From Saccharibacillus endophyticus (GTDB lineage: Bacteria > Bacillota > Bacilli > Paenibacillales > Paenibacillaceae): a DNA stretch of 64,000 nucleotides. Shown in pieces: positions 36,996 through 45,959 of this stretch. The DNA is taken from the NCBI RefSeq assembly GCF_013185185.1, contig NZ_JAAZWE010000005.1:62001-126000 (forward strand). The letters run 5' to 3'. The notes under the pieces are model-generated. The model was not told the DNA's origin and did no database searches. It saw only the letters and a list, made by a program, of their open reading frames with translations. The position numbers and the translations under genes were made by a program. Every line of letters begins with the position of its first letter. Position 1 is the first letter of the stretch.

Positions 36996-38441
36996 CTATA
37001 TCAGCCTAACATACGGTCTGTCTCTGATATTGTCGACAATATGGGGTGCCGACATGCGGCCGCCCGGGGATTTCGTGATCTGGAGATACTGATAACTGCC
37101 GTCCACCCAAGTGCGAATGACTCCGTTGGAAGCACGCTCAAGGAAGGAGGACGTCTCCAGTCCGATTTCCGTAAAGTTGGTCTGGCAGAGCACCGTTATG
37201 CCGGCCGCCCTGCAACGGGCCATCTCGTCTGCAAAATTGCGTTTGATGAATTCTCGCCCGCGCTCGGAAATGATCGTGTTCAAGTCGTAGTGGATAAACC
37301 ACCGTTTGCCTTGAACCATCGTTTCGCGGAAATGCGGATTGATCGCTTCGTACACCTTCTTCTGGTACTCCTCGTTCGATAGGCGATCGACGTGGATCAC
37401 GAGATTTTCGTATTCGCGCTCGACTTTGCGATGGTAGTGGTCGATGAAAAAGACCCTTTCCTCCGCCGCCGCCTCTTTCAGCGAAGCTCCGAACAATTCC
37501 AGCGTCTGCTCGATCGTCTCGACGGAACTTAATCCCGACAGCATGAACAATACGCAGTCTCCGCGTTTCAGTCTTTCGGCAAGAATCGAGTTCATCAGGT
37601 ACTTGTAGTTGGCTTTGCTGTTGCTGTCCAGCATGAACGCGCTTCCCTGGGGAAGTCCGCCAAGCAGCAGTTCGTCCAGCGATTCGATCCCGGTACTCAG
37701 GCGTTCGACGCCGTCGCTCAGAATCTTGTCCTCCACCATGGACAATGCCGGCAGGATGCAAATGCCGTCCTTCATGAAGCGATAATGGTGTTCCCCTTCG
37801 ACGATGCAGGTGCCGCGCATCTTGAGAATTTCAACCGTGCGCTTGCGGTACTTCTCCAGATGCTCGCGCAGCGACAAGCGAATAATGCCGTCGCAGACAT
37901 AGTTCTCGAAAGGCGTGGAACGTCCTTCCGTCTCTCCGTACTCTCTCAGGAAAAAGGCCGTCAGGTCGAATTTGCGCATGATGTTGCGAATCGAATAAAT
38001 CTGCTCTCGGCCGTCATTGCCTAGGCCCGCCAACGTACGGAACAAGCTAATGCTGTCGATCACGACGCGCTTGCAATCGATCTCGCGAATCAACTGTTCG
38101 AACAATCCGTCCGTTCGCATCATCTGATCCAGCAAAACATCCGGCTCCAAACAAATGATTCGAAGCTTGTTCTGCCGTTCCAATTCCCTCAAATCCCAGC
38201 CGAAGCCGGACATGTCGCGATAAATCTGTTCCGGAAGCTCTTCAAACGTAATATAAATGCCCGACTCCCCGTACTGCCTGGCCCCTTCAAGCAAGAACTG
38301 GATGCCTAACGTTGTTTTTCCGGTACCCGGATTCCCCTCCAAAATGATCGTTGTTCCGCGGGGAATCCCGCCGTTCAACAGCTCGTCAAGCCCCGGAACC
38401 CCTGTGTGTACGATATCGTGCATCAGCCCCGTCTCTTGCAT
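36996..38441 (-). CDS. KaiC-like RecA-superfamily ATPase with a degenerate second domain
   Basis: 481 residues. Domain 1 (about 8-240) has Walker A EGNPGTGKTT, the catalytic pair TFEELPE and Walker B VVIDSISLF, as in KaiC, GvpD and archaeal KaiC-like proteins. Domain 2 (about 245-470) begins RLSTGIESLDELLLGGLPQG, matching the KaiC fold, but the P-loop position reads LDSNSKANYKY and cannot bind nucleotide in the usual way. KaiA and KaiB are absent from the window, so a clock role is not implied; family members are often signalling ATPases. It heads an operon with a small protein and a GAF/LuxR regulator. The start ATG follows GGGGG by 11 nt; MHDIVHTGV (38423) is an alternative. Confidence 0.88.
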   Translation of the reverse strand: MQETGLMHDIVHTGVPGLDELLNGGIPRGTTIILEGNPGTGKTTLGIQFLLEGARQYGESGIYITFEELPEQIYRDMSGFGWDLRELERQNKLRIICLEPDVLLDQMMRTDGLFEQLIREIDCKRVVIDSISLFRTLAGLGNDGREQIYSIRNIMRKFDLTAFFLREYGETEGRSTPFENYVCDGIIRLSLREHLEKYRKRTVEILKMRGTCIVEGEHHYRFMKDGICILPALSMVEDKILSDGVERLSTGIESLDELLLGGLPQGSAFMLDSNSKANYKYLMNSILAERLKRGDCVLFMLSGLSSVETIEQTLELFGASLKEAAAEERVFFIDHYHRKVEREYENLVIHVDRLSNEEYQKKVYEAINPHFRETMVQGKRWFIHYDLNTIISERGREFIKRNFADEMARCRAAGITVLCQTNFTEIGLETSSFLERASNGVIRTWVDGSYQYLQITKSPGGRMSAPHIVDNIRDRPYVRLI

Positions 38442-38526
38442 AAGTTCCGTCGCCCCCTTGAAATCGAAGTGATTGGTGCTCTATGGTCTGTCTTTTTGAA
38501 AATAGGAAATTTCTCTTATCTTGATC

Positions 38527-38552
38527 TTACCCGATTCTATTAAGGTTTGAAA
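38527..38552 (-). promoter_or_regulatory. Possible sigma-B-type promoter of the KaiC-like operon
   Basis: A perfect -10 GGGTAA (38527-38532) with TTTCAA 14 bp upstream; the -35 departs from GTTTAA at two of six positions. Compare the clean sigma-B site at 55878. Confidence 0.3.
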
Positions 38553-38591
38553 TAGCTTTTCCATTTTTTCCATAGCGCTGTAAAAGATGTT

Positions 38592-40301
38592 TCATTTGTT
38601 CGTATGCAGGGTATCGCGCCAAGCCCATGTATTGAGCGCGATCGAAGCGGCAATCAGTCCCCAGACGCCGTAAACAGGCACCGCCGTGACCACCATGTAA
38701 TGAATTCCGGCAAAAGCTCCCAGCAGCAGCATAACCCCCAGCACCTTCATTCCCCCACTCTGATCGGACGTCGGGAACGGCAGGGAAAAAGGCAGTTCAC
38801 GTTCCGTGATCCGCAGCGTAAGGGGAAGCAGCGAAGCCGCAACCGCGGCGATCACGATCAAGTCGGGAACGATCCGAATGCCGAACATCACCGTGAAGAT
38901 TACAGCTTCGATCATGAACAAAGGGAAGAACAATCGCGCAAAAGAGGCTTTCAACGTTGCCCGGTATACCGATCCCAAGCGTTCGATCGGCGCGGAGGCA
39001 TAAATCCAACTTCCTTTGAAGCTGCCCGAAAACTTAAGTGTCAGAACAAGTGTAGGAATCATGATCGCGCAGGAATAGAGGTTCAGATAAGCCAATCCGT
39101 TCGCGTAATCGATCGACGATAAGCCTTCGCCGGCAGTGGCGAAAGAAAACAGAAAGATGAACGGAACCGCGAGCGAAAATCCGAGCGAAGGGTAGACTTT
39201 GAGCTTGAACTCCCGCTCTCTGGCCAACATCGCCGAGGCAAATACGTAGAATGCCCGCTCTTCTTTGCTTCGGCATAACAGATTCGCCAGCAAGCGGTTG
39301 AGGCGGCTCGTCGACTTGCGCCCTCCGCCGGATGTACCGCCGCTCAGCTTTTCGAGACTGCGCTCGAACGCGGGAATGAATCGGAAGAAAATCACCGCGC
39401 CGATCAAAGGAACGATAAGTCCCATCAGCGCAGGAATGATATAGAGCGGCTCGCCGCGTCCGTTCAGCAACCACTCGAATCCGGCGCTGTACCACAGGGG
39501 CGGCACGGCCAACTCCCACCAGCCGGGATGAAATTCATCGGAGATCCGCGACATGTCCATGGCTCGAATCGCAACCTGATAGCCGATCAACATGAAGAGC
39601 GTCATCGCGATCTGCACGTAGTTGATCATATCTTTCAGCGTCTCGCCGTCGAACAATTTGAGGACCGCCAAGTAGACGAATGCCGTGAAGACGGCAACCA
39701 GCAAACCGCCGAGCACAAAAGAGAGCAATAGCAGCAGGCCGAAGGCCGGTCCGTTTTTGACTATGCCGACCGCGATCGGAACGATGCCTAACGCCAGCGC
39801 GAACTGCGTGAAGTAAATCAGGATATGCAAGGTTTTCGCCATGCCGAGCGTACGGGCGTCCACCGGCTTCGTATGCAGAATCGGCTTATCCCGCACATCA
39901 AGCATGACCGATGAAAAATCCGACAGCATGGCGGTCATCATGATGAACAGCAGCACCGCCAGAATAAGCCCCGCTTGAAAGAAGTAGGTCCCTCCCGCCA
40001 ACATGAACAAGGAAGAAATCGCTCCGTATAATCCGTAAAAAAACAAACTGCGGCGCAATCCCCCGTCCGTATCTTCCGCCGTTTCCTTCGGCTTCAAAGA
40101 GCTGCCGCCCTTGCGCCCCGATCCAAATTCCATCGAACCGGACTTCGACGCGCGAAATAAAGCGGCTACGCCCGTCGTGCGCCGCCGATCCAGCGTAAGC
40201 TTAAGGGCAAGGATGCGGCGCATGATCGGGTAATCGATGCCCATTCGTCCGAACAACGGCTGAATTCGATCCAAAGCGCGCAGGATGCGAGGTTCGCCCA
40301 T
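38592..40301 (-). CDS. ABC exporter permease, large membrane subunit
   Basis: 569 residues from ATG 40301 (MGEPRILRAL), where GGAGGAACG precedes it inside the ATPase 3' end. Twelve or so hydrophobic segments in two blocks are separated by a basic cytoplasmic loop (KSTSRLNRLLANLLCRSKEE). It resembles putative ABC exporter permeases paired with a soluble ATPase (EcsB/YthQ-like size and layout). Substrate unknown. It is the second gene of a two-gene operon. Confidence 0.8.
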   Translation of the reverse strand: MGEPRILRALDRIQPLFGRMGIDYPIMRRILALKLTLDRRRTTGVAALFRASKSGSMEFGSGRKGGSSLKPKETAEDTDGGLRRSLFFYGLYGAISSLFMLAGGTYFFQAGLILAVLLFIMMTAMLSDFSSVMLDVRDKPILHTKPVDARTLGMAKTLHILIYFTQFALALGIVPIAVGIVKNGPAFGLLLLLSFVLGGLLVAVFTAFVYLAVLKLFDGETLKDMINYVQIAMTLFMLIGYQVAIRAMDMSRISDEFHPGWWELAVPPLWYSAGFEWLLNGRGEPLYIIPALMGLIVPLIGAVIFFRFIPAFERSLEKLSGGTSGGGRKSTSRLNRLLANLLCRSKEERAFYVFASAMLAREREFKLKVYPSLGFSLAVPFIFLFSFATAGEGLSSIDYANGLAYLNLYSCAIMIPTLVLTLKFSGSFKGSWIYASAPIERLGSVYRATLKASFARLFFPLFMIEAVIFTVMFGIRIVPDLIVIAAVAASLLPLTLRITERELPFSLPFPTSDQSGGMKVLGVMLLLGAFAGIHYMVVTAVPVYGVWGLIAASIALNTWAWRDTLHTNK

Positions 40302-40302
40302 A

Positions 40303-41118
40303 TCAGCGTTCCTCCAAAGCCGTGACCAGCCGTTCGGCAATGATCCGGTGGTCATGGAAGTCCGTGAGTTGGTTGAACAACTCCTCCAGCGACTTTTCCC
40401 CGCCTCTGGCGCGAAGTTCTTCGAAGCTTCCGTCCGCCGCCACGCGGCCTCCGCTCAGCAGCACGATCCGGCTGCTGATCTTCTCCACGACATCCATGAT
40501 ATGCGAGGAGTAAAAGATCGTTTTCCCGCGCGAAGCCAACAATTCCAGCAGTTCCTTGATCACCATCACGCTGTTCGCGTCCAGACCGCTCAGCGGTTCG
40601 TCCAGGAAAATCAGATCCGGATCATGCAGCAGGCTTGAAGCCAGCAGCACCTTCTGCTTCATCCCTTTCGAATACGAGGATACGCGGGAATCGATAGCAT
40701 GGCTCAAACCGAACCCGTCCATCAGAGCCTTCGCTTTGCGCTCGGCGGATTCCGGTGCCAGTCCGTACAATTCGCCTGTAAAAGTCAAATATTCGCGTGC
40801 GGTCAAGCTGTCATAAAGCTCTGCCGTTTCCGGCACATAGCCGATACGGCGCTTATACTCGGTACCCGCTTCTTTGATGTCCTGTCCGAATAAACGAACT
40901 TCGCCCGTGTAGCCTTTTACCAGTCCCAGCATAATCTTGATCGTCGTGCTCTTCCCTGCCCCGTTGGGGCCTATGTATCCGATGATCTGCTTCGGACGCG
41001 CTTCCAGGTCAACTCCGTTCAGCACGTATCGTCCGTCGTAGTTCATGCGCAAATCGCGAATCGATAATACGGCTTCTTCCCGCTCCCGGCTTGCTGCCTC
41101 GACATTCATTGCTTCCAT
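40303..41118 (-). CDS. ABC transporter ATPase partner of the large permease
   Basis: 271 residues with Walker A GPNGAGKS, signature YSKGMKQKVLLA, Walker B LIFLDEPLSGLD and H-loop YSSHIMDVV, typical of drug/lipid-type exporter ATPases. The start ATG at 41118 follows AAGGAGACG. It ends 2 bp before the permease ATG, so the two genes are a unit. The C-terminal 50 residues form the usual regulatory tail. Confidence 0.92.
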   Translation of the reverse strand: MEAMNVEAASREREEAVLSIRDLRMNYDGRYVLNGVDLEARPKQIIGYIGPNGAGKSTTIKIMLGLVKGYTGEVRLFGQDIKEAGTEYKRRIGYVPETAELYDSLTAREYLTFTGELYGLAPESAERKAKALMDGFGLSHAIDSRVSSYSKGMKQKVLLASSLLHDPDLIFLDEPLSGLDANSVMVIKELLELLASRGKTIFYSSHIMDVVEKISSRIVLLSGGRVAADGSFEELRARGGEKSLEELFNQLTDFHDHRIIAERLVTALEER

Positions 41119-41242
41119 GGATTCTTCGTCTCCTTGTTCCGGCGGGTCAAGCCGCCTTACCGGCGGCAGCCGCGCGTTGTCGTCAGGAGGGACGTCCGCT
41201 GTGCGCGTACAGACTATTCAAGTGTATTCATGCCTATCATCT

Positions 41243-42088
41243 TCAGCGGTATTCATCGTAAGGAGTAAACACGGCCGTCCCGGCCTGCAATACATTGTTC
41301 TTATACGTATACTCAAGCTTAAGGTCTCCGATAAATTCCGATGTGCCTACGATCACGCCGGCAGTCACCGTTAATTTTCCGTTTTCGACCTGGTAACGGA
41401 TGATGCTCCCGATCCCTGCCCCGTCGCCTCGATGCGCTTTTTCCGTCAAAATCAGATCCTTCGCAATAACCGTGGACACGCCTGCGGCTTCAACCAACAG
41501 GGAACCGTCCGCCTGCTCCGAAGAACGGAACTGCTTCCGCAAAGCAACCTCCCCGTCTTCAATCGGCAGCCGATTCAAATCGGACGTGTACACAACGGCT
41601 TCATTGATAAAAACGCCTGTTCCGTAACCTTGCGTCAGCAGGACGATAATGTCCGGTTCCGCTCCTTCCGTCAGATTTGCCCGGGCAAACTCCGGCGCGT
41701 AACTGGTGTTGCTTCCGATCGCTTTTCCGGGAAGATAGACCTCGCTGCCGTCGGCGCGCAGACGCAGATTGTCCCACATGCCGTCTCGATCTTCCATACC
41801 CGTAACCGACAACGTGCCGTCTTCGGACGTCGCAATCAGACCGCTTCGGTCACTCACGTTCATGATGCGGTTTTTCGAATCGTAGCTGAGCTTGCGGTCG
41901 AACAACTCTTCAGCCAAGCTGAACGGAATCATAACCTGTCCTTCCACGACGTGGGGCGAGGCTTCGGTCACGACTTCGGTGCCGTCCCGGTACACTTTGA
42001 TCGGAGCGGCGGCCGACGCCGTAAGAGCAGCGGCGGCAACGGAAAGACAAACCAGGACAGAGACGGCAAGGCGGCGTGTGTTTTTCAT
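41243..42088 (-). CDS. Secreted protein with copper-amine-oxidase N-terminal-type domain
   Basis: 281 residues. The signal peptide ends at ALTASAAAP. Residues 28-70 (IKVYRDGTEVVTEASPHVVE, then MIPFSLAEELFDRKLSYDS) fit the stalk-like Cu-amine-oxidase N1 domain common in Paenibacillus secreted proteins; it does not imply oxidase activity. The rest is beta-rich and unassigned, with no enzyme motif. Monocistronic; 42089-42300 upstream is AT-rich leader with a small TCTGG/CCAGA hairpin and no recognised riboswitch. Confidence 0.75.
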   Translation of the reverse strand: MKNTRRLAVSVLVCLSVAAAALTASAAAPIKVYRDGTEVVTEASPHVVEGQVMIPFSLAEELFDRKLSYDSKNRIMNVSDRSGLIATSEDGTLSVTGMEDRDGMWDNLRLRADGSEVYLPGKAIGSNTSYAPEFARANLTEGAEPDIIVLLTQGYGTGVFINEAVVYTSDLNRLPIEDGEVALRKQFRSSEQADGSLLVEAAGVSTVIAKDLILTEKAHRGDGAGIGSIIRYQVENGKLTVTAGVIVGTSEFIGDLKLEYTYKNNVLQAGTAVFTPYDEYR

Positions 42089-42300
42089 GAATAAATGTCC
42101 TCATTTCGTTCCCGAAGGATATATGGAATTAAAAGGGCTTATCGCGAAGCACCTATATGTTCATCGGTTCACATAACATGTCAGTTTCAAAAAAGCAGCG
42201 TTGTTTATAGGGAAAAACCCTCTATCTTCTAGCTTAAAACATTCTGGCGATTTTTCCAGATAAAAAGTTGTAACCCTGTATTACAGTTCCATGACAAAAG

Positions 42301-42322
42301 CCCCTTTTCTTCTGAAAAGGGG
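42301..42322 (-). terminator. Terminator after the MFS transporter gene
   Basis: CCCCTTTT/AAAAGGGG hairpin with 6-nt loop; CTTTTG follows on the minus strand. Confidence 0.6.
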
Positions 42323-42368
42323 TGAAAAGACTCATTTTTCACGACGAAAACCGAACATTGAAGTCCAA

Positions 42369-43712
42369 TCAAGCACTTCGAGCCTGTTCATCGGACTTCG
42401 GCGACGATGAGACAGGCCACAATTTCCGCCCGAAGAGCAGTCCGATCAGTCCGAGCACGAATACCAACAGACCGACTGCGGCAAAAACTTCGCCCGGCCC
42501 CCACCGTTGAACGAGCAATCCGCCAAGCGGAGGAGCCGCAATCATGACGCCTCCAAGCACGGTACTTTGAATCCCGAAGACCCGACCCGTCAGTTCCGGC
42601 GGCGTTTCCTGTTGAAGCGCATGGTTGAACGTGATCATGAACAATCCGTTCCCCATGCCCAACAGAAGTCCGGTTACCAATAATGCGTAGATCGGCGCGC
42701 CTACCGGCAGTAAACCGATTACCAGAACGGACAAGCCCAACAAGGCATAACTTCCTCCCAACTTGATCGCCCAACCTGCACGACGGAGTCGCTCAAAACG
42801 CATATTCGCGGCCGCGACGCCTGCCGCGGCCGCTCCGGAAGACGCCAACAGCCAGCCGATCGCCGTTTCGTTATCGGGAGCGATACGGCGGAACAAGCTA
42901 ACGAATTGAAAATCGATCGTCTGAATCGCCAACATGCCGAGCAGCGCGAATAACATGAGGTTGCGCAGAACCGGCGTCCGCCTTACAAACGCCCAACCTT
43001 CGCGCAGCATTGCTCCGGTGCGAGGCTTTTGCTCAAGAGATACCGCTTTGTTGCCCTCCATCTGCTGTTCGCTGACGGCCTCCTTCGGTACGGTGCGCAA
43101 AATAACGTAAGAGAACAGACGAACGATCGCGTTTACCGCAATGCATGCCTGGGGCGAAAGCAGCGCCAAGACGGCGGCTCCCATCAACGGCCCTGCGATT
43201 CTCGACAGCTGCCCCACCAGCCCGTTCAATGAAGTGGCATCCAACAACTGCTCTTCACTTACCACCCGGCGTGTCAGCGCTTGCTGAGCCGGTACGTTAA
43301 ATACGCCCAGCGCAGCACGTACCGTCAACAGCGGCAGCAACCACAGGATATTCGGCACGAACAAAATCGCAACCGTCGCCAGCGCAGTCAACAGGTCGCA
43401 GACCCGCATCAATCTCAGCTTGTCCAGGCGATCCGCCGCCGCTCCCGCTGCCGCCCCGAACAATAACCCGGGTACAGCCATGCACACAGGGACTAAGGCA
43501 ATTTCCAACGGACTCGCCTGCCATCGGTATCCGATTAATACCTGGATCGCGATCGCATCGAACCAATCCCCGAACACCGCCAGACTGTACGCCGTAAACG
43601 TTCGCCCGAATACCGGATGCCGAAGCAGCGACGCGCGCCTCTTTTGACCGGATTGCCCATTCTCGACTTGCTCATGCAGAGCCTTTTCGCCCTGCTCCCG
43701 CGACTTCCCCAT
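42369..43712 (-). CDS. MFS transporter, macrolide-efflux-like (MFS_3)
   Basis: 447 residues with about twelve hydrophobic helices and the loop 2-3 motif AAAGAAADRLDKLRLMRVCDLL, which resembles the DRxGRR-type signature of the MFS_3 efflux group (Mef and enterobactin-exporter relatives). A cytoplasmic N-terminal tail of about 35 basic residues precedes helix 1. It sits 106 bp downstream of the winged-helix regulator on the same strand, so the regulator may control it. Substrate unknown. Confidence 0.9.
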   Translation of the reverse strand: MGKSREQGEKALHEQVENGQSGQKRRASLLRHPVFGRTFTAYSLAVFGDWFDAIAIQVLIGYRWQASPLEIALVPVCMAVPGLLFGAAAGAAADRLDKLRLMRVCDLLTALATVAILFVPNILWLLPLLTVRAALGVFNVPAQQALTRRVVSEEQLLDATSLNGLVGQLSRIAGPLMGAAVLALLSPQACIAVNAIVRLFSYVILRTVPKEAVSEQQMEGNKAVSLEQKPRTGAMLREGWAFVRRTPVLRNLMLFALLGMLAIQTIDFQFVSLFRRIAPDNETAIGWLLASSGAAAAGVAAANMRFERLRRAGWAIKLGGSYALLGLSVLVIGLLPVGAPIYALLVTGLLLGMGNGLFMITFNHALQQETPPELTGRVFGIQSTVLGGVMIAAPPLGGLLVQRWGPGEVFAAVGLLVFVLGLIGLLFGRKLWPVSSSPKSDEQARSA

Positions 43713-43818
43713 TCCCGTTCATCCCTTCTCCGTCAGCATAACGCCGAGCTTCGTCTTGAATCGGATTCAGTCTACGCGGGAATTGTCAGAGGTTTATCAG
43801 AGAGTCATGGATGTTGCG

Positions 43819-44994
43819 TTATGTTTGATTCGAAACTTCGAACTCCAAACGATCCAAATGCCGTTCAATCGTTCCGATCAGTCGCGGGAGCAGCTGACTA
43901 AGCCCAAAGCGTTCATATTCAGCCTCCAGAATCGCCGAGTATTTCCGTTCGATCCTGCTGCCCGGCATGCTTTTGCGCAAAATGCCGCGAACGCGCAGCA
44001 AAGCAAGCAGTCGATGAGGCGCAAAGCCCGAGCGTTCGAACGTGTCCAATCCTTCTTGCAGCAGTTCTTCTCCTTGCGCGGAATATCCGGCCGACAGCAG
44101 ACGGACTCCTTCGATCATGCGATATCCGGCCAACTCGCGCAGATGCGTCTCGCGTTCCAGCAGAGTCGCGATTTTCGCGGATTGCGCGGCGAGCACCGTT
44201 TCCGATTCTCCGGCCAGCAGTTCCACGTACAATCGGCTGACTTCAAGCGGAATCACGAAACCGTCCAACCCTTGCTCCGCTGCCGTTCGCACGCCCAAGT
44301 CCAACGTCGATAACGCCTCCTGAATCCGGCCTTCCGACGCATACAGATCCGCGATATTCAGAATCTCCATCTCCCGATGCCCGTCGCTATGCATGGCACG
44401 CAGCCGCAGAGCCCTTTCGCACAATGCGGTTTTCGGTCCGGTCGAATCCGCGCACATATGGAATAGCAGCAGCCAATAAAAGCGCTCCTCCATCGGCACT
44501 TCGTCCGCATCCAGGAACCAACGCAGATCCCCTTCCACGAAATGCATATACAGCCGGTAAAAAGAGTCCAATTCAAACCCCAGTTCCCGACGCTGCCCGG
44601 CCAGCGCCAACATGGCGTGCCCCCGGCCCAACCGATGATAGCGCGCAAACACGCCGTTCATGGCCTCCTGCACCGCCGGATCATGCAGAGAAGGCGCCTC
44701 CTGATCGACGGAAGGACGCAGGGTCAGCCCGTAACCGACGCCCCGGATCGTCTCGATCGACGGCCCTCCGATCTTTTTCAACTTTTTCCGAAGCCGATAA
44801 ACGTGATCGTCCACCGTACGGTCTACGGGATACTCGCCGGCCCACACCCGGTCAAGCAGCTGCTCGCGGCTGAAGACATGGTTCGCGTTCCGATGCAAAT
44901 AACGCAGCAGCGCATATTCCTTGGCCAGCAGCGCCACGACCCGGTCTCCGTATTGTACTTCCAGCCGTTCATCGTTGAATGCCATCGTCGGCAT
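43819..44994 (-). CDS. Winged-helix regulator with TPR-like C-terminal region, no receiver
   Basis: 391 residues from ATG 44994, with GGGAGGA 7 nt upstream; the ATG at 45000 is too close to that site and the frame to 45171 crosses a terminator. Residues about 5-95 are an OmpR/PhoB-type winged helix (LLAKEYALLRYLHRNANHVF, DRVWAGEYP, VDDHVYRLRKKLKKIGG) without a receiver domain in front. The remaining 290 residues are all helix-rich and repetitive, consistent with tetratricopeptide-like repeats, as in AfsR/SARP or BTAD-type regulators. Target genes unknown; the MFS gene downstream is the nearest candidate. Confidence 0.8.
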   Translation of the reverse strand: MPTMAFNDERLEVQYGDRVVALLAKEYALLRYLHRNANHVFSREQLLDRVWAGEYPVDRTVDDHVYRLRKKLKKIGGPSIETIRGVGYGLTLRPSVDQEAPSLHDPAVQEAMNGVFARYHRLGRGHAMLALAGQRRELGFELDSFYRLYMHFVEGDLRWFLDADEVPMEERFYWLLLFHMCADSTGPKTALCERALRLRAMHSDGHREMEILNIADLYASEGRIQEALSTLDLGVRTAAEQGLDGFVIPLEVSRLYVELLAGESETVLAAQSAKIATLLERETHLRELAGYRMIEGVRLLSAGYSAQGEELLQEGLDTFERSGFAPHRLLALLRVRGILRKSMPGSRIERKYSAILEAEYERFGLSQLLPRLIGTIERHLDRLEFEVSNQT

Positions 44995-45037
44995 ACTCAT
45001 TCCTCCCTTGGATCGGGCCGATTCATCTTGTGTGATT

Positions 45038-45043
45038 ATTATA
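45038..45043 (-). promoter_or_regulatory. -10 box of the winged-helix regulator gene
   Basis: TATAAT on the minus strand, 44 bp before the start; the -35 falls in the terminator arm and is weak. Confidence 0.5.
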
Positions 45044-45052
45044 GCGCACGTC

Positions 45053-45102
45053 AAAAAGAAACGCTCGAAGCGCCGCAGTGCGACGTTCGAGCGTTTCTTT
45101 TT
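45053..45102. terminator. Bidirectional terminator after the sugar ABC operon
   Basis: 17-bp stem AAAAAGAAACGCTCGAA/TTCGAGCGTTTCTTTTT with a 16-nt loop. It lies 30 bp past the stop at 45132. Confidence 0.88.
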
Positions 45103-45131
45103 CCGATTCGTACGCGGATTGCCCGGATTCC

Positions 45132-45959
45132 TTATTTCACCGCACCCTGCGTGACGCCGTTGATGATCCATTTCTGCGCGAACAGATAGATGACCACCAT
45201 CGGCAGCATCGCCAGCAGGTACGAAGCGAACGCCAGGTTGAATTCGGTGTTGAACTGTCCCTGGAACACGTACTGCACCAGCGGCAGCGTGTACTGCGAC
45301 TGATCGCTGATAATGACGAGCGGCAGCAGGAAGTCGTTGTACGTGGACAAACAGATCAGGATCCCCACCGTAGCGTTGATCGGCGCCATCAGCGGGAAAA
45401 TGATGCGCACGAACGTCCCGAACGTGCCGGTCCCGTCCACCGTCGCCGCTTCTTCCAGATCGATCGGGATGGAGCGGATATAGCCGACGTAGATGAACAC
45501 GTTGAACGCCAGCCCGTACACGGTATGCAGAATGATCAGGCCGAACAGATTGGTCATGCCGAACGAAGCCGTCAGTTTGACGATCGGCAGCATGATGATC
45601 GGAAACGGAATGAACATGGCGCTGATGAAGTAAAAGTAAAGCCCTTTGAAAAACTTGCTTTTTCCCATATTGCGGGCGACCGCGTAAGCGACGAGCGAAT
45701 TGCTGAGGATGGTCAGCACGACGGTGGAGATCGTCACGATCGCACTGTTGCCGAGCGCTTGGAAAAAGTTCGTCATCTCGATCGCTTTGGCGAAGTTTTC
45801 GAACCGCAGATTCGTCGGCAAGCCGAAGATCGAGTTCAGCATATCGTTTTGGTTTTTGAGCGCGATGGTGACGGCCATGTACAGCGGGAACAGAATAAAG
45901 ATCGTCCCGAGCGCAATCAGGATCATCGCGACCCAGTTGGTGCGTTTGCGGCTTTTCAT
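45132..45959 (-). CDS. Carbohydrate ABC importer permease (MalG/LacG type)
   Basis: 275 residues with six membrane helices. The EAA loop reads EEAATVDGTGTFGTFVRIIFPLM, which docks with the ATPase. Its start overlaps the stop of the upstream permease by 1 bp. No ATPase gene is in the operon; such systems in Firmicutes often borrow a shared MsmX-type ATPase. Confidence 0.93.
   Translation of the reverse strand: MKSRKRTNWVAMILIALGTIFILFPLYMAVTIALKNQNDMLNSIFGLPTNLRFENFAKAIEMTNFFQALGNSAIVTISTVVLTILSNSLVAYAVARNMGKSKFFKGLYFYFISAMFIPFPIIMLPIVKLTASFGMTNLFGLIILHTVYGLAFNVFIYVGYIRSIPIDLEEAATVDGTGTFGTFVRIIFPLMAPINATVGILICLSTYNDFLLPLVIISDQSQYTLPLVQYVFQGQFNTEFNLAFASYLLAMLPMVVIYLFAQKWIINGVTQGAVK

Noticed and set aside
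36996..38441. KaiC homology as evidence for a circadian clock
   Set aside because: No KaiA or KaiB; the second domain lacks a P-loop. KaiC-like proteins have other signalling roles.
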